Assembly: GCA_964624465.1 (NCBI GenBank)
Contig: CAZUZD010000019.1
Coordinates: 1 to 38,395, forward strand
DNA length: 38,395 bases
Source: CAZUZD01 sp964624465
GTDB lineage: Bacteria > Planctomycetota > Planctomycetia > Isosphaerales > Isosphaeraceae
Direction: 5' to 3'
The notes below the pieces were generated by a model, which saw only the letters and a program-made list of their open reading frames with translations, did not search any database and had not been told where the DNA came from. A program made the position numbers and the translations under genes. Position 1 is the first letter of the stretch; each line of letters starts with the position of its first letter. Positions 7,622-15,632 of this stretch are shown piece after piece.

Positions 7622-9958
7622 ATGATTCGCCGGTTCACGGCTCCGTCCGCCCTGCTGTTCGGCCTGGGCCTGCTGGCCGCCCTCGGTCGGGGCCAGTCCA
7701 CGCCCGACGAGCCGCCCCCCGCGCCCGAGGCGCCGCCGGAGGCGTTCACCGAGCAGGAGCGGGCGCACTGGTCCTATCGCCCGCTGGTGCGGCCGGCGGT
7801 GCCCGAGGTCCGCGAGGCCGGCTGGGCCCGCAACCCGATCGACCGGTTCATCCTGGCCGGCGTCGAGGAGATGGGCTTCCGCCACGCGCCCGAGGCCGCT
7901 CGGCTCGACTACCTCCGGCGCGTGACCTTCGACCTCACCGGCCTGCCGCCCACGCCCGAGCAGGTCGAGGCGTTCGTGGCCGACGACCGGCCCGACGCCG
8001 TCGAGCGGCTGGTGGACCGGCTGCTGGAGTCCCCCGCCTACGGCGAGCGCTGGGCGCAGCACTGGCTGGACCTGGCCCACTACGCCGACACCAACGGCTT
8101 CGAGCTCGACGCCGAGCGGCCCGACGCCTGGCGGTACCGCGACTGGGTGGTGCAGGCCCTCAACGCCGGCCTGCCGTATGACGAGTTCCTGACGCTCCAG
8201 CTCGCCGGCGACGAGGCGCGGCCGGGCGACCCGCAGGCGCTGATCGCCACGGGCTTCGGGCGCTGCGGGCCCCGCGAGGTGGTCGGCGGCAACATCGACC
8301 CGAAGGTGCGGCGGCAGTCGGAGCTGACCGAGGTCACCGACACCGTCGGCTCGGTGTTCCTGGGCCTGACGATGGGCTGCGCCCGCTGCCACAACCACAA
8401 GTTCGACCCGCTGCCGACGACCGACTACTACCGGCTCCAGGCCTTCTTCGCCGCCGCCCAGTTCGTCGACCGGCCGATCGCGACCGAGGCGGAGGAGGCG
8501 GCCTATCTGGCGGCCAAGCAGACGGTGGACGCCGCGCTGGCGCCGCTGAAGGCCCGCCAGGCCGAGCTGGAGAAGCCGTATCGCGAGGCCCTCCGCGCGG
8601 CCAAGGAGCGGGCGCTCTCGGCCGCCGAGCGGGCGGTGATCGCCGTGCCCGAGGCGGAGCGGTCGCCGTTGCAGAAGAAGCTGGCCGCCGGCGTGGCCAA
8701 GGCGCTGACGGTCGCCTGGGAGGAGGTGGCCGAGGCGGTCGCCCGCGACCCCGAGGTGCACGCGGCCCGCGAGCGACTCAAGCGGCAGATCCACGACCTG
8801 GACCAGACCCTCCCGCCACCGCCCCCCCGCGCCATGGCCCTGGCCGACGAGCCGGATCAGCCCGCCCCCGAGGTCTTCGTGCGGCCCCGCGGCGACGTCC
8901 GCAACCAGGGCCCGAAGGTCGGCCCCCGGCCCCCCGGCATCCTGCTCGCCGCCCAGCCGGCCGAGGCCTTCGACCCGGCCGCCATCGCCCCGGTCGCCTC
9001 GGGCACCGGCCGTCGCCTGGCGCTGGCGCAGTGGCTGGCGCGGCCCGACAACCCGGTGACGGCCCGCGTGATCGTCAACCGGCTCTGGCAGCACCACATC
9101 GGCCGCGGCCTGGTCGCCACCGCCAGCGACTTCGGCGTCCGCGGCGAGTCGCCCAGCCACCCCGATCTGCTCGACTGGCTGGCTACCGAGCTGGTCGCCG
9201 GCGGCTGGCGGCTCAAGCCGATCCACCGCCTGATCGTCACGAGCGCCACCTATCGCCAGGCCTCGCGGTTCCGCGACCCGAAGCAGGAGCAGGACGACCC
9301 CGAGAACCTGTTCGTCTGGCGGATGAACCGCCGCCGGCTGGAGGCCGAGTCGCTCCGGGACGCCCTGCTGAGCGTCACCGGCGAGCGGCTGGACCGGATG
9401 GCTGGCCCCGGGGTGCGGGCGCCCATCGAGCCGGAGATCGAGGCCCTGATCTTCACCGAGGCCGAGGTCGTCGACCTCTGGCCTGAGACCCCGGATCCAA
9501 CCCAGTACGCCCGCCGCTCTCTGTACCTGTACCGCAAGCGGAACGTGCGGTACCCGATGTTCGACGCCTTCGATGCGCCCGACACGCAGTCGGCCTGCTC
9601 GCGGCGGGGGGTGAGCACGCACGCCCTGCAACCCCTGATCCTGCTCAACGGCGGGTTCGCCATCGACCGCGCCAAGGCGCTGGCCGGCCGGGTGCTCCGC
9701 GAGGCGCCCGAGACCGACGCGCAGATCGAGCGGGCCTACCGGCTGACCCTCGGCCGCGCCCCCCGGCCCGACGAGCGCGACCAGGCCCGCAGCTTCCTGA
9801 ATGACCAGGCTGGATTGCTTCGACGGCTCCAGGCCAATGACCAGCCGCTGGCCCGGCCAACCGGGGCGCCCGAGAGCATCGACCCGCCGACGGCGGCCGC
9901 CTGGGTCGACCTGGCCGCGGCACTGCTGAACCGCAACGAGTTCCTGTACATCCCCTGA
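7622..9958 (+). CDS. PSCyt-type secreted protein with DUF1549 and DUF1553 domains
   Basis: 778 residues with a signal peptide (APSALLFGLGLLAALGRGQS). DUF1549 covers about residues 50-280: NPIDRFILAGVE, DLTGLPPTPEQVEAFVAD, YGERWAQHWLDLAHYADTNG, and CARCHNHKFDPLPTTDYY, which contains a CxxCH. Residues about 290-390 form a charged, probably coiled-coil linker. DUF1553 covers about 455-740: ALAQWLARPDNPVTARVIVN, NRLWQHHIGRGLV, DFGVRGE, SATYRQ. Many relatives carry an N-terminal cytochrome c-like (PSCyt1) domain, which is absent here. The biochemical function is unknown. The start has GGAG 8 nt upstream, and the stop lies 23 nt before the DUF1501 gene, the classic planctomycete pairing. The two products probably act together outside the cytoplasm. 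Confidence 0.9.
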   Translation: MIRRFTAPSALLFGLGLLAALGRGQSTPDEPPPAPEAPPEAFTEQERAHWSYRPLVRPAVPEVREAGWARNPIDRFILAGVEEMGFRHAPEAARLDYLRRVTFDLTGLPPTPEQVEAFVADDRPDAVERLVDRLLESPAYGERWAQHWLDLAHYADTNGFELDAERPDAWRYRDWVVQALNAGLPYDEFLTLQLAGDEARPGDPQALIATGFGRCGPREVVGGNIDPKVRRQSELTEVTDTVGSVFLGLTMGCARCHNHKFDPLPTTDYYRLQAFFAAAQFVDRPIATEAEEAAYLAAKQTVDAALAPLKARQAELEKPYREALRAAKERALSAAERAVIAVPEAERSPLQKKLAAGVAKALTVAWEEVAEAVARDPEVHAARERLKRQIHDLDQTLPPPPPRAMALADEPDQPAPEVFVRPRGDVRNQGPKVGPRPPGILLAAQPAEAFDPAAIAPVASGTGRRLALAQWLARPDNPVTARVIVNRLWQHHIGRGLVATASDFGVRGESPSHPDLLDWLATELVAGGWRLKPIHRLIVTSATYRQASRFRDPKQEQDDPENLFVWRMNRRRLEAESLRDALLSVTGERLDRMAGPGVRAPIEPEIEALIFTEAEVVDLWPETPDPTQYARRSLYLYRKRNVRYPMFDAFDAPDTQSACSRRGVSTHALQPLILLNGGFAIDRAKALAGRVLREAPETDAQIERAYRLTLGRAPRPDERDQARSFLNDQAGLLRRLQANDQPLARPTGAPESIDPPTAAAWVDLAAALLNRNEFLYIP

Positions 9959-9981
9959 GCCCCGGGTCGGAGCCCACGCCC

Positions 9982-11433
9982 ATGAGCCGCCGCTGCCCGG
10001 GTCCGCAGGCGATCGTCGCGCCCAGCCGCCGCCAGTTCCTGAAGTCCACCGGCGCCGGCTTCGGCCTGCTGGCGCTGGCCGACCTGCTCGGTCGCGACGC
10101 GGCCGGCTCGGACGGCCCCTCGGCCGCCAACCTGCTGGCCGCGAAGCCGCCGCACTTCGCCCCGAAGGCGAAGCGCTGCATCTTCCTGTTCATGGTCGGC
10201 GGGCCCAGCCACATCGACATGTTCGACCCCAAGCCGGCGCTCGACCGCCTCGACGGCCAGCCCTTGCCGCCGAGCTTCGGGACGATCCACAGCCAGTTCC
10301 TGGAGAGCGACCCGCTCTGCCTGGGCACGCACCGCAAGTTCGGCCTGTACGGCGCCTCGGGCATGTGGATGTCGGACCTGGTGCCGCACATGCACACCCA
10401 CGCCGACCGGATCGCGCTGATCCGCTCGTGCCACGTCGACAGCGTGGTGCACGCCCCGGCGCACTACCAGCTCAACTCGGGCCGGATCTTCATGGGGCAC
10501 CCCAGCCTCGGCAGCTGGATCACCTACGGCCTGGGCTCGGAGAGCGAGAACCTGCCCGCCTACGTCGTCATGACCCAGCCCGAGGGCACCCCCGAGGGGG
10601 GCGCGCCCTGCTGGGGGGCCGGCTACCTGCCGGCGGTCTACCAGGGCACCCTGTTTCGCAACGGCCCGGCGCCGATCCTGAACCTGGCCCCGGCCACGCC
10701 CGAATTTTCCCGCCCCCAGCAGCGCCGGACCCTCGACCTGATCCGGGCGATGAACGAGGCCGACCTGGACCCCGACGACGCCGAGCTCTCGGCGCGGATC
10801 AGCTCCTACGAGCTCGCCTTCCGGATGCAGGCCGAGGCGCCCGAGGCGGTCGACCTGTCGGGCGAGACCGACGAGACGAAGACCCTCTACGGCCTCGACA
10901 ACGCCCGCACGGCCGAGTTCGGGACCCGCTGCCTGCTGGCCCGCCGGCTGGTCGAGCGCGGCGTCCGGTTCGTGCAGCTGTATTCGGGCGGCGGGCCGGT
11001 GGCGGTGCAGTGGGACGCGCACGACGACCTCGACGCCAACCACGAGAAGATGTGCGGCCTGACCGACCAGCCCGTGGCCGCGCTGCTGACCGACCTGGAG
11101 CGGCGCGGGCTGCTCGACGAGACCCTCGTGGTCTGGGGGGGCGAGTTCGGCCGCACCCCGGTGGCGCAGGGGGGCAGCCGGGGGCGTGATCATAACGCCA
11201 CCGGGTTCACGATGTGGATGGCCGGCGGCGGCGTGCGGGGGGGCACGACCCTGGGGGCGACCGACGAGATCGGCCTGAACGCCATCGAGGAGCGGGCCCA
11301 CGTCAACGACCTGCACGCCACGATCCTGCACCTGATGGGCCTGGATCATAAAAAGTTAACGATTTTGCACAATGGTCGGGACGAGCGGCTGACCGACGTG
11401 GGCGGGCGGGTGCTCTCCAAGCTGTTTGTCTGA
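9982..11433 (+). CDS. DUF1501 secreted protein, partner of the PSCyt-type protein
   Basis: 483 residues. The N-terminal twin-arginine-like signal is SRRQFLKSTGAGFGLLALA. The body carries the family's hallmarks: FLFMVGGPSHIDMFDPKPAL, HAPAHYQLNSGRIFMGHPS, LLARRLVERGVRFVQLYSGG, WGGEFGRTPVAQ, GRDHN and HATILHLMGLDHKKL. The fold is related to the alkaline phosphatase/sulfatase superfamily, but the activity of DUF1501 proteins is unproven. GGAG lies 8 nt before the ATG, and the gene follows the DUF1549/DUF1553 gene by 23 nt, so they are probably one transcript. A short stretch of AT-rich codons (11343-11374, including cataaaaagttaacgatttt) interrupts otherwise GC-ending codons in the conserved C-terminal motif. 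Confidence 0.92.
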   Translation: MSRRCPGPQAIVAPSRRQFLKSTGAGFGLLALADLLGRDAAGSDGPSAANLLAAKPPHFAPKAKRCIFLFMVGGPSHIDMFDPKPALDRLDGQPLPPSFGTIHSQFLESDPLCLGTHRKFGLYGASGMWMSDLVPHMHTHADRIALIRSCHVDSVVHAPAHYQLNSGRIFMGHPSLGSWITYGLGSESENLPAYVVMTQPEGTPEGGAPCWGAGYLPAVYQGTLFRNGPAPILNLAPATPEFSRPQQRRTLDLIRAMNEADLDPDDAELSARISSYELAFRMQAEAPEAVDLSGETDETKTLYGLDNARTAEFGTRCLLARRLVERGVRFVQLYSGGGPVAVQWDAHDDLDANHEKMCGLTDQPVAALLTDLERRGLLDETLVVWGGEFGRTPVAQGGSRGRDHNATGFTMWMAGGGVRGGTTLGATDEIGLNAIEERAHVNDLHATILHLMGLDHKKLTILHNGRDERLTDVGGRVLSKLFV

Positions 11434-11478
11434 CGCGGCTTGGGCGCGCGGTCGGCGGGGGCCGGCCGGCCGGTCGGC

Positions 11479-11507
11479 TTGAACTCGGGCGCCGATGGCT
11501 CTAGACT
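11479..11507 (+). promoter_or_regulatory. Candidate sigma70-type promoter of the ECF sigma gene
   Basis: TTGAAC (11479-11484) and TAGACT (11502-11507) are separated by exactly 17 nt, ahead of the sigma-factor gene at 11617. Each hexamer matches four of six consensus bases. A T7 run at about 11559-11565 lies in the leader. Confidence 0.45.
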
Positions 11508-11616
11508 GCCTCTTACGGCGTTGAGTTGGCGGGGCCGGTGCGAGCCCCGTGGTCCGGGTTTTTTTGGGGATTGTATCTCCGAGGTACGAACCCTCCGCCG
11601 TGGCGGGACGTAACCG

Positions 11617-12246
11617 ATGATGAAGGCCCCCGGGGCGGTCGAGGAAATCGCCCAGCCGACGGATGAAGAGCTCCTCAGTCGCTACCGCGACGAGGGCCGT
11701 CCCGAGGACTTCAACGCCCTGGTCCGACGCTACGAGCGCGAGCTGTACCGGTATCTGGTCCGCTACGTCGGCGAGAAATCGCTTGCCGACGACGTGTTCC
11801 AGAACACGTTCCTGCAGGTTCACCTCAAACGGGGCCTGTACGAGAGCGGCCGGCCGGTCCGTCCCTGGCTCTATGCGATCGCGACCCACCAGGCGGTGGA
11901 CGCCCTGCGCAAGGCGGGGCGGCATCCGACGGTCAGCCTCGACCATCGGAGTTCGACCGGAGAGTCGGATCCCAGCGCTCTGGTGGACCTGCTCGTCAGC
12001 GACACCCCCGGTCCGCTCACGAACCTGCAGGGCGAAGAGCGCAAGCAATGGGTGCGTGAGGCAATCGAGAAGCTCCCCGAGACCCTCCGCCAGACCCTGA
12101 TCCTCGCCTACTTCCAGGACCTGAAGTACCGGGAAATTGCGGACATCCTCAAGATCCCGGTCGGTACGGTCAAGTCCCGCCTGCACGCCGCACTGGCGAA
12201 GCTCGAAGAGCTGGCCAGGGCCGCGAGACACGACGGAAGCGAGTAA
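11617..12246 (+). CDS. ECF-type RNA polymerase sigma factor
   Basis: 209 residues with the two-domain ECF layout. Sigma region 2 is at about 20-95: FNALVRRYERELYRYLVRYV, then ADDVFQNTFLQVHLKRG and RPWLYAIATHQAVDALRK, the -10 binding part. Region 4 is at about 145-200: LPETLRQTLILAYFQDLKYR, then EIADILKIPVGTVKSRLHAA, the -35 binding helix-turn-helix. It directs RNA polymerase to a dedicated promoter set in the cytoplasm. The next gene starts 4 nt after its stop and encodes a membrane protein with an anti-sigma-like N-terminus, so the pair probably forms a signal-transduction switch. Two adjacent ATGs occur (11617, 11620); no strong Shine-Dalgarno was seen. Confidence 0.93.
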   Translation: MMKAPGAVEEIAQPTDEELLSRYRDEGRPEDFNALVRRYERELYRYLVRYVGEKSLADDVFQNTFLQVHLKRGLYESGRPVRPWLYAIATHQAVDALRKAGRHPTVSLDHRSSTGESDPSALVDLLVSDTPGPLTNLQGEERKQWVREAIEKLPETLRQTLILAYFQDLKYREIADILKIPVGTVKSRLHAALAKLEELARAARHDGSE

Positions 12247-12250
12247 GTCG

Positions 12251-13207
12251 ATGAACGCTGACGACCTGCTGGACTACCAACTCGGGCAACTGGACGCCGC
12301 CCGCCGCGAGCAGATCGAGCAGGAGATCGCCTCCGACCCCGAGACCACCAATCGATCCGCCCGCCTGGCCCTCTCCCTGGTGTTCCTGCTCGACGACGGC
12401 CGTGACGTCGAGCCGCCGGCCGACCTGACGGCCCGCACCCTCGCCGCGGTCGAGCAGCACCGCCGCCGCGCCGGGGTCCTCGAGTTCGCCCCGACCCGCA
12501 TCCCCTTTCGGTGGTCGGACGTCGCCGTCGCCGCCGGCATCTTCATCGCCGGCCTCTCGACCCTGCTGCCGGCGTTGCAGCGCTCCCGCTGGCAGATGCA
12601 GGAGGCCTCCTGCACCTTCAACCTCCAGCAGCTCGGGCAAAGTCTGGCCAGCTACGCCACCACCCACGGGGCGTATCCGCAGCCCCCCCAGACCTATCCG
12701 GCCGGCTACTACGCCGTGCAGCTCAAGGAGGCCGGCTCCCCCTTCAGCCTGGCCAACCTGACCTGCCCCAGCCAGGGCCACTCCGCCGGGCTCGACACCC
12801 TGCCCGACGGCTCGGCCCTGCGGACCCTGGTCGACGGCCGCCAGGAGGACGCCCAGCGGCTCTTCGGCAACGGCTACGCCTACAACGCCGGCTATCGCCA
12901 CGCCCCCGAGTCGTACGGCCCGGTGCCCGCCGCCCGGGCCAAGCAGGTCGCTCTGCCGCTGCTGGCCGACCTGCCGCCGATGGACGGCGAGGGCCGTGTG
13001 CTGCTGGAGGGCAACAGCCCCAGCCACCAGGGCGCCGGCCAGAACGTGCTGTACAGCGACCAGAGCGTCCGCTTCCTCCGCAAGCGGCACCTGCCCCGCA
13101 CGCACGACGACATCTACCTGAACGCCGACCGCCAGGCCGGCCTCGGCCTGCACGAGTCCGACGTCACCCTGCTGCCCAGCAGCCAGCCGATCGTCACCCG
13201 GCCCTGA
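12251..13207 (+). CDS. Putative membrane anti-sigma factor with a DUF1559/pseudopilin-like exterior
   Basis: 318 residues. Residues 1-90 form an acidic helical part (DLLDYQLGQLDAARREQIEQ, then EIASDPETTNRSARLALSLV) like the cytosolic portion of anti-sigma factors; no HxxxCxxC zinc motif is present. A single membrane segment follows (VAVAAGIFIAGLSTLLPAL, about 95-115). The rest resembles the globular part of DUF1559/type II pseudopilin-like proteins: CTFNLQQLGQSLASYATTHG with GAYPQ, and near the end HQGAGQNVLYSDQSVRFL, close to the H-X9-DG motif of that family. The gene follows the ECF sigma gene by 4 nt. My inference is that the outer domain senses an envelope state and the inner part holds the sigma factor. 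A plain membrane protein without anti-sigma activity cannot be excluded. Confidence 0.7.
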   Translation: MNADDLLDYQLGQLDAARREQIEQEIASDPETTNRSARLALSLVFLLDDGRDVEPPADLTARTLAAVEQHRRRAGVLEFAPTRIPFRWSDVAVAAGIFIAGLSTLLPALQRSRWQMQEASCTFNLQQLGQSLASYATTHGAYPQPPQTYPAGYYAVQLKEAGSPFSLANLTCPSQGHSAGLDTLPDGSALRTLVDGRQEDAQRLFGNGYAYNAGYRHAPESYGPVPAARAKQVALPLLADLPPMDGEGRVLLEGNSPSHQGAGQNVLYSDQSVRFLRKRHLPRTHDDIYLNADRQAGLGLHESDVTLLPSSQPIVTRP

Positions 13208-13220
13208 CCCGGTCGACCCG

Positions 13221-13282
13221 CCCCCCCCCCCCCCCCCGACCCGCCTGGGGCGGGGGCCCGCCCCCCCGACCCGGGGGGGGGG
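13221..13282. terminator. Bidirectional GC terminator or structured tract (C17 ... G10)
   Basis: Between converging genes lies a run of 17 C (13221-13237), a GGGGCGGGGG block, 7 C (13261-13267) and 10 G (13273-13282). The C7 and G10 runs can fold with a 5-nt loop, and C17 with G10 over a longer loop. The minus strand is also G-quadruplex-prone. The exact run lengths may be miscalled. Confidence 0.5.
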
Positions 13283-13328
13283 CCCACGGCCCGTTCGCGT
13301 CTGGTCGAATGGCCAGCGCGCGGATCGC

Positions 13329-13886
13329 TCAGGCGAGCCGACCGCCGTGGCCCTGGCGGCGGAGGCCGTCGACGCGGAGCAGGGCGATGATCGTCTTGGC
13401 GTCGTCGATCCGGCCGTCGGCGATCATCGCCAGCGCCGCGTCGAGGTCGACGGCCACTGGCTCGAGCTGCTCGTCCGGCTGGTGCTCGGTGGCGCCCGGG
13501 GTCAGGTCGGTGCAGAGGTACAGGTACATGCGCTCGTTGAGGATGCCGGGCGAGACCCACCACGAGCCCAGGAACCGCACGGTGCCGGCGGTGTACCCGG
13601 TCTCCTCGCGGAGCTCGCGGGGGGCGGTGGCGTCGGGCGACTCGCCGGGGTCGAGCGTGCCGGCGGGCACCTCCAGCAGGGTCTGGCCGACGGTGTGCCG
13701 GAAGTTCCGGACCAGGACGACTCGACCGTCGTCGAGCAGCGGGACCATGGCGACGGCCCCCCGGTGCACGACCACCTCGCGGTCGGCCAGCGTGCCGTCG
13801 GCCAGCCGCACCGGCTGGAGCGCCAGGTCGAGCTTGCGGCCGCGGTAGATCACCCGTCGCGGGGGCAGGGGGGACGAATCGGCCAC
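13329..13886 (-). CDS. NUDIX hydrolase (ADP-ribose pyrophosphatase-like)
   Basis: 185 residues from the GTG at 13886, which has GAGGAG 9 nt upstream; a TTG-started extension to 13937 would overlap the upstream gene and is not favoured. The full NUDIX box G-x5-E-x7-REUxEExGU is present: GTLDPGESPDATAPRELREE followed by TGY. The N-terminal strand VIYRGRKLDLALQPVRLADG and the proline-bearing ILNERMYLYLCTDLTPG fit the ADP-ribose/NudF-type subfamily. It likely hydrolyses ADP-ribose or related nucleoside diphosphate sugars in the cytoplasm using divalent metal. It is the last gene of the ilvE set, 20 nt after the aminotransferase stop. Confidence 0.88.
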   Translation of the reverse strand: MADSSPLPPRRVIYRGRKLDLALQPVRLADGTLADREVVVHRGAVAMVPLLDDGRVVLVRNFRHTVGQTLLEVPAGTLDPGESPDATAPRELREETGYTAGTVRFLGSWWVSPGILNERMYLYLCTDLTPGATEHQPDEQLEPVAVDLDAALAMIADGRIDDAKTIIALLRVDGLRRQGHGGRLA

Positions 13887-13906
13887 GGCGGGGCGCTCCT
13901 CGGGGG

Positions 13907-15103
13907 TCAGGCGTCCTGGGGGTCGGGGACGAGGCAATCGGCCCAGCCGCTGGCGAACCGGTCGAGGGCCTCGCGGAGGATGTCCTCCTCGACGGCGAAG
14001 CAGAGCCGGATGTGCCCCTCGCCGCCGGCGCCAAAAGCCGCGCCCGGGGCCAGGCCCACGCCGTGCCGCCGGACCATCCGCTGGCAGAAGGCGAACGAGT
14101 CGTCGAGCCCGCGGAGCCTGGGGAAGACGTAGAAGGCCCCCGTGGGGTTGGCCACCTCGATGTCCTCGAGCGCCCGCAGTCGCCCGACGGCCAGGGCGCG
14201 GTTGGCGGCGTAGCGCTGCTGGATCTCGGCGATGAACGGCTCGCCGTCGGCGATCGCCACCCGCGCGGCCTCCTGGACCACGCCGGGGGCGTTGCTGACG
14301 ACGTACTCCTGCAGATTCGCCATCACCCGGCCGATCCCCGGCGGCGCCACCAGGTAGCCCAGTCGCCAGCCGGTCATCCGGTACGCCTTCGAGAGGCTCT
14401 GCACCACGATCAGGCGGTGGTGGATCTCGGGCCGGGCCAGGGGGCTGGGGGCGACCGTGCCCTCGAAGACGATGCGCTCGTAGACGGCGTCGGCCATGAG
14501 CCAGAGGTCGTGCCGCAGGCAGAAGTCGGCCAGCCGGGCCCAGTCGGCGGCGGTGGCCGTCCAGCCGGTGGGGTTGCCGGGGCTGGCCAGCGCCAGCAGC
14601 CGGGTGTTCGGCTGCACGGCCGCCTCCAGGCGGTCGAAGTCGAGCTGGTAGCCGGCCGGGTCGAAGGCCAGGGGCACCTCGATGGCCTGGGCGCCGGCGA
14701 CCCGGATGGCGGCCGCGGTGTTGGGCCAGAGCGGGCCGAGCACGATGGCCGAGTCGCCAGGGCCGACGGTCGCCTGCACGGCCAGCACGATCGCGTTCAT
14801 GCCGCTGGCGGTCACGACCACCTGCGTGGCCGGGTCGACGCTCACGCCGTGCAGCGCGGCGACGTGGTCGGCGATCGTGCGGCGGACCTCGGGGTAGCCG
14901 GCGTTGGGCGTGTAGTACGTCCGGTTCTCGGCGATGGCGCGGCGGGCGGCGTCCTTGATGTAGTCGGGGGTGGGCCGCGAGTCCTCGCCGACGAACAGCC
15001 GCAGGGTGCCGGGGTGCTCGTCGGCCAGGGCCAGGATGGCGCGGATCTTCGACGGCGGCACCGCGGCGGCCGGCGAGAGGCGGGGCGTCGGCTCGGGGCT
15101 CAT
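13907..15103 (-). CDS. Class I/II pyridoxal-phosphate aminotransferase
   Basis: 398 residues of fold-type I aminotransferase. Recognisable parts are TYYTPNAGYPEVRRTIADHV near 70-90, a PLP-phosphate loop (VVVTASGMNAI), LLALASPGNPTGWTATAADW, the pyridine-nitrogen Asp in LMADAVYERI, and the Schiff-base lysine in VVQSLSKAYRMTGWRLGYLV. The C-terminal GHIRLCFAVEEDIL carries the substrate-carboxylate Arg. It belongs to the broad aspartate/aromatic/alanine aminotransferase group, and substrate cannot be read from sequence. It starts 31 nt after the universal stress gene and ends 20 nt before the NUDIX gene, so it is very likely co-transcribed with ilvE. Confidence 0.9.
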   Translation of the reverse strand: MSPEPTPRLSPAAAVPPSKIRAILALADEHPGTLRLFVGEDSRPTPDYIKDAARRAIAENRTYYTPNAGYPEVRRTIADHVAALHGVSVDPATQVVVTASGMNAIVLAVQATVGPGDSAIVLGPLWPNTAAAIRVAGAQAIEVPLAFDPAGYQLDFDRLEAAVQPNTRLLALASPGNPTGWTATAADWARLADFCLRHDLWLMADAVYERIVFEGTVAPSPLARPEIHHRLIVVQSLSKAYRMTGWRLGYLVAPPGIGRVMANLQEYVVSNAPGVVQEAARVAIADGEPFIAEIQQRYAANRALAVGRLRALEDIEVANPTGAFYVFPRLRGLDDSFAFCQRMVRRHGVGLAPGAAFGAGGEGHIRLCFAVEEDILREALDRFASGWADCLVPDPQDA

Positions 15104-15134
15104 GGGCGGGGTTCCTGCGCGGCCGGCCGGGCGG

Positions 15135-15593
15135 TCAGGTGCGATCGCGGTCGCGGACGGTCAGGACCGGGCAGGGGGCCTCACGCACGATTCGCTCGGC
15201 CACCGAACCCATGAGCACGTGGCCCAGCCCGGTGCGGCCGTGGGTCGCCACCACGATCAGGTCGATCGGCTGCGACCGCGCGTACTCGATGACCCCGTCG
15301 ACCGAGTCCCCCCAGCGCACGGCCGTCTCGACCCGGGGGGGCACGCCCCACTCGGGCTTGAGGGCCCTGGCCAGGGCGGCGTTGGACTGCCCCTCGCTGT
15401 CGGCGTAGTACTCGGCCGGCAGGGCCGGCACGAGCATCGGCTCCGGGCCCATCGGGGCCAGGATCTCGGGCAGGACATGCAGCAGGTGCAGCGGCGCGTT
15501 CAGCCGGACCGCCAGGCCGCAGGCGTACTTCAGCGCCGCCTCGGCGTGGTGGCTGAAGTCGGTGGGCGCCAGGATCGCGCGGATCTCGAGCAT
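15135..15593 (-). CDS. Universal stress protein (UspA family)
   Basis: 152 residues, one Usp domain. The N-terminus IRAILAPTDFSHHAEAALKY has the ATP-contact Asp, and the C-terminus carries the nucleotide-binding pattern G-x2-G-x9-G-S in GRTGLGHVLMGSVAERIV. Such ATP-binding type proteins are cytoplasmic stress effectors of unspecified target. The ATG at 15593 has GGTGAGG 6 nt upstream; a GTG four codons earlier (15605) is the alternative. It lies 39 nt after ilvE and 31 nt before the aminotransferase. Confidence 0.9.
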   Translation of the reverse strand: MLEIRAILAPTDFSHHAEAALKYACGLAVRLNAPLHLLHVLPEILAPMGPEPMLVPALPAEYYADSEGQSNAALARALKPEWGVPPRVETAVRWGDSVDGVIEYARSQPIDLIVVATHGRTGLGHVLMGSVAERIVREAPCPVLTVRDRDRT

Positions 15594-15632
15594 CGCGGGC
15601 CTCACCTTCTCGGACGGGGGGCGGGGCTCAGC

